NCBI GenBank assembly: GCA_034440615.1
Contig: JAOTOM010004574.1
Location: forward strand, 162,501 to 226,500
DNA length: 64,000 bases
Origin: Ashinkailepas kermadecensis
Lineage: Eukaryota; Arthropoda; Thecostraca; Neolepadidae
Reading direction: 5' to 3'
A program made the position numbers and the translations under genes. This document shows positions 59,501-64,000 of the stretch, piece after piece; positions within the stretch are counted from its first letter, which is position 1; every line of letters starts with the position of its first letter. The notes under the pieces are model-generated. The model was not told where the DNA came from. It ran no database searches and was given only the letters and a program-made list of their open reading frames with translations.

Positions 59501-62225
59501 CCTCGGGCGCGCCGCGCTCGCCGCGCGCCGGCGACAGCAGCGCCGCCACGGCCGCCGTCTCGCGGTCGGTGCCGGCCCAGGTGACGCGCTTGTCGGGCAC
59601 CGTCACACCACCACCGCCTGCGGCAGCGCGCGACACCGCCGACCGGCGCCGCACGGTCACCTCGGAGCTGGCGCCCGTCGCGTCACCTCCCGCGGCACCG
59701 CGCCACACCGCCGAGCGACACCGCAGCGCCGTCTCAGAGCTGGCGCCTCGCAGACGGACCGGGCGTGCCGCCGCCGCCGGCTCTGACGACGCCACGCTGG
59801 ACGGCGGGGTGACCTCTGCTGACGGCCGCTGCCGCTGCTCAGGGTCGCCAGTAGGTGCTACAGACCGACCGGGCTCTGGGGGGCTTAGGTGGCCACCAAC
59901 CGTAAGTTCAGGCCGACCGGGCTTTGGGGGCGGGCTCAGGGCGCCATTGGCAGGAGCTACAGACCGACCGGGTTCTGGGGGGCTTAGGTGGCCACCAACC
60001 GTAAGTTCAGGCCGACCGGGCTTTGGGGGCGGGCTCAGGGCGCCATTGGCAGGAGCTACAGACCGACCGGGTTCTGGCGGGCCCAGGGCGCCACTGGCAG
60101 GGGCTACAGACCGACCGGGCTCTGGGGGGCTCAGGTGGCCACCAACCGTAGGTTCAGGCCGACCGGGCTTTGTGGGCGGACTCAGGGTGCCATTGGCAGG
60201 GGCTACGGACCGATCAGGCTCTGGGGGGCTCAGGTGGCTACCAACCGTAGGTTCAGGCCGACCGGGCTTTGTGGGCGGACTCAGGGTGCCATTGACAGGG
60301 GCTACGGACCGATCAGGCTCTGGGGGGCTCAGGTGGCCACCAACCGTAGATTCAGGCCGACCGGGCTCTGGGGGTGGGCTCAGGTGGCCAGTGGCAGGAG
60401 CCACAGACCGAATGCGCTCCGGTGAGCTCAGGGCGCCACCAACCGTAGATTCAGGCCGACCGAGCTCTTGCGACGGGCTCAGGGCATCACCGGTAGCTGC
60501 TGCGGACCGACCGGGCTCTTGTGGCAGGCTCAGAGCGCCATCAACCGTAGGTTCAGGCCGACCGGGCTCTTGCGACGGGTTCAGGGCGCAAGTGGCCGGG
60601 GCTACACACCGCTTGGGCTCCGGTTGGCCCAGGGCGCCGTCGCGAAGACCGACGGCCAGCCGGCCACATCCAGCCCGACTGGTTGGTGAGGAGCTGGCCG
60701 AGCCACTCGTGGCGGCTGTGCTCGGCCTCGGACGCGTAACTGCTGCCGAGCAGTTCTGCCGAGCAGTTCCGCTGCGGCCGGCCGGACCGCCGCCAACATC
60801 GGTCGAGTCGCTCCCATCCACTGCGGTGGCTGAGCTTCCACGTGCGGCGCCGCGCGTCTCCTGCGAGGTCGACACGCCCGACTGCCTCCCCGGAGGCGGC
60901 GGGGGCTCCTCCGACGGAACTGGCAGTCCTGCCGGCGGACATCTCGCCGCCGGACCGACCGCCGACTTCGCCACACCGCTCACAGTCGTGGAAGATCCGG
61001 TCACGTCCTCTGCCACCACGGAGGGAGCCGCTGCTGGCGACAATGGCGCCATCGCCGGCGTGGAAGATCCGATGACGTCCTCTGCCACCACGGAGGGAGC
61101 CGCCGCCAGCGACAGTGGCGCCGCCGCCGGTCGGCCGGTCGGCCGGTCAGCCAGCGCGCCCCGTCCCGGCACCACCACCGACGAGTCCGCCCGGTCGTCC
61201 GAGTGTGACGACGTCTCACGCGGCGGACAGGCGGGCGGCGGCGCCGTCTCGGACCGCGTCGAGTCCGTCGAGTCGGACGACACCGTCGAGTCGGACGCCG
61301 CCGGCGCGAGGCGACGCTCCGCCCAGCCGCCGACAGAGTCGGGACTGACGCGCCGACGCGCCGACCGCTGCGACGAGTGTGCGCGAGTCGCGCGGCGAGT
61401 CCGCCGACCCACGTGGGTCCACTGGAGCGGCTCCTGGTCTGGCGGGGCGCAACTGGACGATGCCGACTGTGGCGGAGACTACAATCAGGTCATCGGAATG
61501 ACGACGGCGCGGGAATCGAAGTCAAGTCATCACAGAACACGGCACATGGGTCAGGGTTAAGCCATCACAGACGACGGCGTAGACATCAGGGTTAAGCCAT
61601 CGCGGGTCATGGCACAGAGGCCAAGATCAATCTATCACAGAGACCACAAAATATAGTCAGAGTTAAGTGATCACAGACGTCGGCACAGAGGTCAGGATCA
61701 AGTAATCATAGAGACCGCCGAACATAACTCAGGGTCAAGTCATCGCAGAGACCACTGCAGAGAAGACAGGGTCGTCATCACAGACGACGGTATAGAGGTT
61801 ATGGTCAAGCCATCACAGACCATGGCAAAGAGGTCAGGATCAAGTCATCAGAGACCACCACATAGAGGTCAGGGTCAAACAATCACAGATCATGGCATAG
61901 AGGTCAGAGTCAGGCCATCACAGACGACGGTATAGAGGCCATGGTCAAGCCATCACAGACCATGGCATAGAGGTCAGGGTCAAGTCATCAGAGACCACCA
62001 CATAGAGGTCAGGGTCAAACAATCACTGACCATGGCATAGAGGTCAGGGTCAAGTCATAACAGACCACGACACAGATGCCACAGGCCATGACTTACCGCT
62101 GGTGGCAGCATGTCGCCCACACCGGACGTGATGGAGGGACAGACGCCCCTGTCCAGATCATACTCTTCCTGCGGCACACACAGGCAACACCGATCCAGTG
62201 CAGTGCTCTCCCGTATGTGACGCAG
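50491..62225 (-). CDS. Large scaffold-type protein with C-terminal PH-like domain (partial, 9 exons)
   Basis: Exon chain, read on the minus strand: 62225-62097, 61466-59181, 58545-58309, 55391-55176, 54642-54509, 53852-53624, 52204-52004, 51385-51266, 50592-50491. Every junction has AG/GT ends and compatible phase (all phase 0 except one phase 2). The total is 3654 nt, 1217 residues plus stop. The 5' end lies upstream. Layout: short conserved start, about 760 disordered residues, then about 410 conserved residues. In the latter, KLLDQLMYKTDLEDKWNVGH...FVLWDRDLLLYPS...CDVWAATIREIMEL has the strand/strand/C-terminal-helix-with-Trp pattern of a PH domain, and 140 residues follow it. From memory that tail length resembles PLEKHM2, a lysosome-kinesin adaptor, but identity is unproven. 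Confidence 0.75.
50576..50745 (-). repeat. About 93-bp duplication spanning a 3' splice site
   Basis: CTCCAGCTCCGTCTGTACAC plus GACACAGTTGATGTCAGCA occurs at 50581 and 50674. On the minus strand both copies contain GTGTACAG|ACGGAGCTGGAG, the acceptor and first exon bases of the terminal exon. More diverged GCAGAC/GGACCAC units continue to about 51130. Confidence 0.9.
51266..51385 (-). CDS. Penultimate exon of the PH-like gene
   Basis: Acceptor CTTTACGCTTCTCAG before 51385 and donor AGCAAG|GTAGGC at 51265. It has 40 codons, phase 0 to 0, containing STGSWRLYFVTITEQRAFLE then KLMKTFLTRSK. No junction array is attached to this exon. Confidence 0.7.
51735..51990 (+). repeat. (ACAGACAG)-type microsatellite
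   Basis: About 250 bp of GACAGACAGACT / CATACATA units, located in the intron between 51385 and 52004 close to the donor of the upstream exon. Confidence 0.95.
52004..52204 (-). CDS. Exon after the PH-like segment
   Basis: 67 codons, phase 0 to 0. Donor CCACCTG|GTCAGT at 52003. Acceptor GTGTCCAG before 52204; a second in-frame AG (GTCGCAG) would start the exon at 52192. It encodes RCVVLTSRALYVVEEM...YGHVVQASGRLNTLGAV, conserved-looking and partly hydrophobic. Confidence 0.7.
52186..52372 (-). repeat. 53-bp array spanning a 3' splice site
   Basis: AGCTGCGACGG(T/C)GTCTGGACACAG recurs at 52191, 52244, 52297 and 52348. On the minus strand every unit repeats CTGTGTCCAG|ACRCCGTCGCAGCT, the acceptor plus the first 14 bases of exon 52204-52004. 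Confidence 0.93.
52600..52775 (+). repeat. Irregular GTCAC(A/G)GAGTGGAG repeat
   Basis: Diverged units such as GGGCACAGTGTCACGGAGGT and GATGTCACAGGGTG. Intronic in the PH-like gene. Confidence 0.7.
52800..53580. other. Intron sequence without further feature
   Basis: Intron of the PH-like gene. Apart from a short CATTGGCCAA duplication near 53250, nothing is recognisable. Confidence 0.5.
53624..53852 (-). CDS. Exon carrying the second half of the PH-like domain
   Basis: Acceptor CCATCCCCAG before 53852 and donor CTGCCG|GTGAGT at 53623. It starts phase 2 (one base completes the Trp begun in exon 54642-54509) and ends phase 0. It encodes DRDLLLYPSAAALGGGG, a middle part with LQVAAPGRQLTLAAAD, and the closing helix CDVWAATIREIMELP, whose Trp is the usual PH-domain landmark. 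The Ala/Gly-rich insert is unusual. Confidence 0.75.
53828..54200 (-). repeat. 48-bp array spanning a 3' splice site
   Basis: About eight units (some shortened to 38 bp) of GGTACAGCAGCAGGTCCCGG plus TCCCTGGGGGTGGCGGCACGTGTGTACT. On the minus strand each carries CCCCAG|GGACCGGGACCTGC, the acceptor and first exon bases. A full unit is 16 codons and stays open in the exon frame (DLLLYQYTRAAIPRDR). Confidence 0.95.
54509..54642 (-). CDS. Exon carrying the first half of the PH-like domain
   Basis: Acceptor TTCTTTTCCCCAG before 54642 and donor GTTCTTTG|GTGAGT at 54508. 134 bases, phase 0 in and phase 2 out. It encodes PEIQYASLVYFEDFEVPGG and KLLDQLMYKTDLEDKWNVGH. The W-x(3)-GHFVL pattern matches the first strands of a PH domain. 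No repeat is attached. Confidence 0.75.
54777..54834 (+). repeat. 12-13-bp CTTAATGACCG repeat
   Basis: Five diverged units of (C/T)TAATGACC(A/G)CC/TTTAATGGTCG in the intron upstream of exon 54642. Confidence 0.85.
55176..55391 (-). CDS. Exon upstream of the PH-like segment
   Basis: Acceptor GTGCCCACAG before 55391 and donor GAAAAGCAG|GTGAGC at 55175. 72 codons, phase 0 to 0, with SYSRWIWLGDRAETRLFVGH and VYMSEAHRQQYIAEIRYREK. Together with the preceding exon it looks like one folded unit of about 150 residues. Confidence 0.75.
55379..55735 (-). repeat. About 40-60-bp array spanning a 3' splice site
   Basis: About six units with GTGGAACGCCAGCTGTGGGC plus ACACGGACCACACAGCACAGCA. On the minus strand each repeats TGCCCACAG|CTGGCGTTCCAC, the acceptor and first 12 exon bases. 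The exon frame remains open upstream through several units. Confidence 0.93.
56281..56670 (-). repeat. 87-93-bp array of exon 3' end plus donor, distal part
   Basis: Five units, with donor positions near 56286, 56373, 56466, 56559 and 56646. On the minus strand each contains CTGCAGGACGCCTCGTTCGA ... TCCGTCAAG|GTGGGT or GTGAGT, copying the last 60-80 bases and donor of exon 58545-58309. It is the outer part of an array continued at 58057-58305. Confidence 0.92.
56671..58056. mobile_element. 1.4-kb TIR element inserted in the 93-bp array
   Basis: The left end GGGTCTGTTCCCGCGACCTC...GGTTGAGC is repeated as an exact reverse complement (about 38 bases) at the right end (GCTCAACC...GAACAGACCC). 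The element breaks one array unit: GAGTTATAG stops at the left and TCGAACGAGGCG resumes at the right. No transposase is recognised inside. A segment at 57061-57330 has the ggggcggatccag-type end also seen at 4706, so it may be nested. Target-site duplication unclear. Confidence 0.8.
58057..58305 (-). repeat. 93-bp array of exon 3' end plus donor, proximal part
   Basis: Nearly three units between the inserted element and exon 58309-58545, with donor-equivalent points at about 58122 and 58216. 93 bp is 31 codons. It was continuous with 56281-56670 before the insertion. Confidence 0.92.
58309..58545 (-). CDS. Exon at the start of the conserved C-terminal region
   Basis: Acceptor GTGTGTCGCAG before 58545 and donor TCCGTCAAG|GTGAGT at 58308. 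79 codons, phase 0 to 0. It encodes LRTCLLVLTSYRVLLLRLST, a His/Glu-rich linker, then CPYLQDASFDYNSISSVK. Both ends are attached to minisatellites made from its own splice junctions. Confidence 0.75.
58541..58775 (-). repeat. 27-bp array spanning a 3' splice site
   Basis: Eight or nine units of CTGCGACACACACGGAACAC plus TGAAGCA from 58546 at 27-base steps (58546, 58573, 58600, 58627). On the minus strand each is GTGTGTCGCAG|TGCTTCA, matching the true acceptor GTGTGTCGCAG|GGCTTCA. 27 bp is nine codons and the exon frame stays open upstream (CFSIPCVSQ repeats). Confidence 0.94.
58800..59178. other. Intron sequence without further feature
   Basis: Intron between exons 61466-59181 and 58545-58309. 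AT-rich; nothing recognised. Confidence 0.5.
59181..61466 (-). CDS. Giant disordered exon of the PH-like gene (762 codons)
   Basis: Acceptor GTCTCCGCCACAG before 61466 and donor GCACTCACC|GTGAGC at 59180, phase 0 to 0. It is Ser/Pro/Ala-rich with Ser-Asp clusters (SDSTVSSDSTDSTRSETA), a tandem 33-residue repeat in the middle, and a KRVTW motif near the end. It closes with a structured segment, DTERHIEAELSEARRRQTT then EIDHCRAVQLMISFLHGDEM. The opposite strand is also open (816 codons) because of GC content, but only the minus reading connects by splice sites and phase. Confidence 0.7.
59850..60600 (-). repeat. 99-bp coding minisatellite (33-residue repeat)
   Basis: Seven to eight units, more diverged towards 60600. 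The protein unit is PGRPEPTVGGHLSPPEPDRS plus VAPANGTLSPPTK. The period is exactly 99 where clean, so frame is kept. Pro-rich repeats of this kind usually form extended linkers; PxxP sites could bind SH3 domains, which is inference. Confidence 0.9.
61550..62072 (+). repeat. About 35-50-bp intronic array near an acceptor
   Basis: About 13 units of CATCACAGACCATGGCATAG plus AGGTCAGGGTCAAGC, irregular. It starts about 85 bp from the acceptor of the giant exon and ends near the donor of exon 62225-62097. Unlike the other arrays it does not obviously copy a splice junction. Confidence 0.9.
62097..62225 (-). CDS. First exon identified of the PH-like gene
   Basis: Acceptor TTGTCTTGAG before 62225 and donor CCACCAGCG|GTAAGT at 62096. 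43 codons, phase 0 to 0, LRHIRESTALDRCCLCVPQE then EYDLDRGVCPSITSGVGDML. Strong donor and protein-like composition. Earlier exons were not found in the window, so the gene is 5'-partial. Confidence 0.72.
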
Positions 62226-62428
62226 CTCAAGACAACACGACAGGGCAGAGCTGACCGGTTCAAAAACAACAGCGCAGCTCAAGACAACACCACAGGGCAG
62301 AGCTGACCGGTTCAAAAACAACAGCGCAGCTCAAGACAACACCACAGGGCAGAGCTGACCGGTTCAAAAACAACACCGCAGCTCAAGACAACACCACAGG
62401 GCAGAACTCACCGGTTCAAAAACAACCT
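62220..62428 (-). repeat. 52-bp array spanning a 3' splice site
   Basis: Four units at 62222, 62274, 62326 and 62378: GCAGCTCAAGACAACACCAC plus AGGGCAGAGCTGACCGGTTC plus AAAAACAACAGC. On the minus strand each contains TTGTCTTGAG|CTGCG, the acceptor and first exon bases of exon 62225-62097. Confidence 0.95.
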
Positions 62429-62429
62429 G

Positions 62430-63230
62430 CACGTTAGAGCAACACTTCACAAAACAGTGGGCGAGCGAAAGACGCTGGTGGTACTGTGAAACTGCATAAA
62501 GGGACGTGGTCGTATTAGCACTGGTTCTACAGTTCCCCAGTTCCCCTGGTTTACACCTATATAGATATCCCCGCAATTGCGGACAAAACAACTTAGCTCA
62601 CATTACCATTAAAGAGGATCATGTTTTCAGTTTTGAACAGTTTCATGTTTGTTTCAGTTTCAATATGCCATGTCTTCTTTCGCGACCAGCTCGAATCCAG
62701 TTGGCAACCACATTCTCTACATTACACAATATGTTGGGTATATTACATACTGTATACCACAGAGATTGGTGGTGGTGGATTTGTGCTTTAGGGCGCGTCG
62801 ACTGCATTGGTCATTTTGCACCCATACCACCGAGATTGGACCAAGTGTCCATACATTAGTACATTATATGAAGGATTCGGCCACATGCCACTAAATTGGT
62901 ACATTAGACCATAGTGGTTCGGCCAGATGTTTCTACATCAGCACATTATACTACAGAGATTTGGCCTGGTGCATCTTAAATTAGTGCATTATACGAAAGA
63001 AATTGGACAAGATATTTCTGCATTAGTACATTATACCACCAGGTCATCAGTTACAATTATAATATATCGCATAAGCAAGCCTCCAGCAGTAGCTGTTCAT
63101 TACAAAGGACGTATTTGGAAGACTAAAGACAAATGATCTGCTGAAGTTTTTCAGTATCGCCAATATTTATATTTTAAAGATATGTTGTCCACATTCCTAC
63201 TGGAATTATTTCATGGACAAGGGTCCATAA
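62430..63230. other. AT-rich stretch without supported exon
   Basis: Probably intron or upstream region of the PH-like gene. A loose ~60-bp periodicity of CATTAGTACATTATA and ACCACAGAGATTGG occurs from 62740 to 63045, suggesting a very old tandem repeat. Confidence 0.5.
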
Positions 63231-63244
63231 AAGCAGAGCTTATT

Positions 63245-63499
63245 GTGTGAACCCTGGCCCCATCACCCGATCATTGAACTCTCGTTGAACAGCGAAATTT
63301 TGACTGAGGGTTTAACGGCCCGTCAATTCACCAACACCACCCCGGTATCTCGTTCCCGGTCTTATCAGGCCAGTTGCCAACTGACCCTCCCAGCCGGATG
63401 CTAAATGCGAGCCCGTGAAGTGACTCGAATTCTGTCTTGCCAGGACAGGGGATACGAATAAAGGCCAGCGATCTAGCCAACTGAGCTACCGGGGCGGCA
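63245..63499 (-). repeat. tRNA-derived SINE, copy 1
   Basis: On the minus strand the element begins GCCGCCCCGGTAGCTCAGTT, with a good Pol III A box (TAGCTCAGTTG) and a B box GAATTCGAGTCAC about 60 bases on (about 63420). A non-tRNA body shared with copy 2 follows. The arms are too degraded for a functional tRNA. Confidence 0.7.
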
Positions 63500-63659
63500 A
63501 CAAATGCATGTGGGTCAATGCAGAGCGATTTGATCAGCCCAGACTCGTCATAGCCTTAGCTGCCAACTCCTCGTTCCCGAGGACGATGTATTGGTACTGA
63601 ATCCTCGCCGTCCCTATTTGGAATTGGACAGGTTTAAACGCCTGAGGTGGACGCTTGTG

Positions 63660-63917
63660 GTAGGGCCGCTCCCTGAAGCGGCGGGTGAGGCGGAAAACTT
63701 ATTTTCAAAAACCTTGAACTTAAAGCAGCCATGTATACCAATAATCTTTGACATGGCCCGCTCACCGTCATATCCCACGCCTGCTCAGGCTGTATCCAAC
63801 TGACTCGCTCGTCAGGGGCTAAGTGCAATGCCGTGCCGCAGTTCGAACCCTACTTTGTCCGGACACGGACGCCCAGAGGCCGGCGTTCTACCACCTGAGC
63901 TGCCGAGACGGCTCAAC
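63660..63917 (-). repeat. tRNA-derived SINE, copy 2
   Basis: On the minus strand it begins GCCGTCTCGGCAGCTCAGGT, with A box GCAGCTCAGGTGG and B box GGGTTCGAACTGC. The body shares the GTCAGTTGG-type motif and spacing with copy 1. Same family, same orientation, diverged. Confidence 0.7.
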
Positions 63918-64000
63918 CGGCCGAGGCTGGTGCCGTCGGCGCGCCGGCCAGCTTCCACGATGTCCTGCCGAGTCTCACCAGTCTCAGCGATCCGCCAGCT

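Noticed and set aside
59110..61560. Plus-strand 816-codon open frame
   Set aside because: Antisense shadow of the giant minus-strand exon. Only the minus reading has splice sites and phase matching neighbouring exons.
63405..63917. Functional tRNA genes
   Set aside because: A and B boxes are present, but the stems are degraded and both copies share a SINE-like body.

Overview
This window is nuclear DNA from an animal. The best reading is an arthropod. Introns are GT-AG and coding DNA is very GC-rich. There is a degenerate (CCTAA)n/(TTAGG)n block, the arthropod telomere motif, at 36.29-36.44 kb. Transposon relics (a Jockey/CR1-like LINE, a piggyBac relic, a MULE-like fragment, tRNA-derived SINEs, short TIR elements) are scattered throughout. 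A crustacean such as a barnacle would fit the GC-rich exons and the abundance of minisatellites, but that is inference. There are no bacterial-type operons, and most long open frames are by-products of tandem repeats.

The one well-supported gene lies on the minus strand at 50.49-62.23 kb. Nine exons could be chained by splice sites and reading phase into a 3654-nt partial CDS (1217 residues plus stop). Seven of the eight internal introns are phase 0 and one is phase 2. The 5' end lies outside the chain. The protein has a 762-residue disordered, Pro/Ser-rich exon that contains a coding 99-bp repeat. This is followed by a conserved globular C-terminus with a pleckstrin-homology-like segment split across two exons. 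A PLEKHM2/SKIP-like protein is a possibility, not a claim.

The most unusual feature is how the minisatellites sit on this gene. At six of the nine exons a tandem array (27, 48, 52, 53, about 50 or about 93 bp units) begins exactly at a splice junction, and its unit copies that junction plus the first or last exon bases. In several arrays the repeats also stay open in the exon's frame. The 93-bp array on the donor side of one exon was later split by a 1.4-kb element with terminal inverted repeats. Similar junction-plus-array arrangements appear at weaker plus-strand exon candidates (6.3, 10.2, 11.6, 31.9 and 40.5 kb), so one or more further genes with small exons may run through the window.

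Layout: 0-5 kb holds short repeats and MITE-like elements; 5.8-12.3 kb is rich in minisatellites with candidate small exons; 13-18 kb holds LINE/piggyBac relics; 18.8-21.4 kb is a decayed LINE; 21.46-22.08 kb is a homopolymer block that looks like an assembly or consensus error; 22.4-24.3 kb is a degenerate GC-rich array; 24.5-25.1 kb is a 42-bp array; 25.9-27.6 kb is an inverted copy of the 17.3-18.0 kb repeat plus a MITE; 29.07-31.82 kb is a 70-bp satellite; 33-36 kb is mostly unique AT-rich DNA; 37.7-48.2 kb is a near-continuous series of minisatellites; 50-62 kb is the gene; 63.2-63.9 kb holds two tRNA-derived SINEs. By a rough tally about a quarter of the window is tandem repeat.
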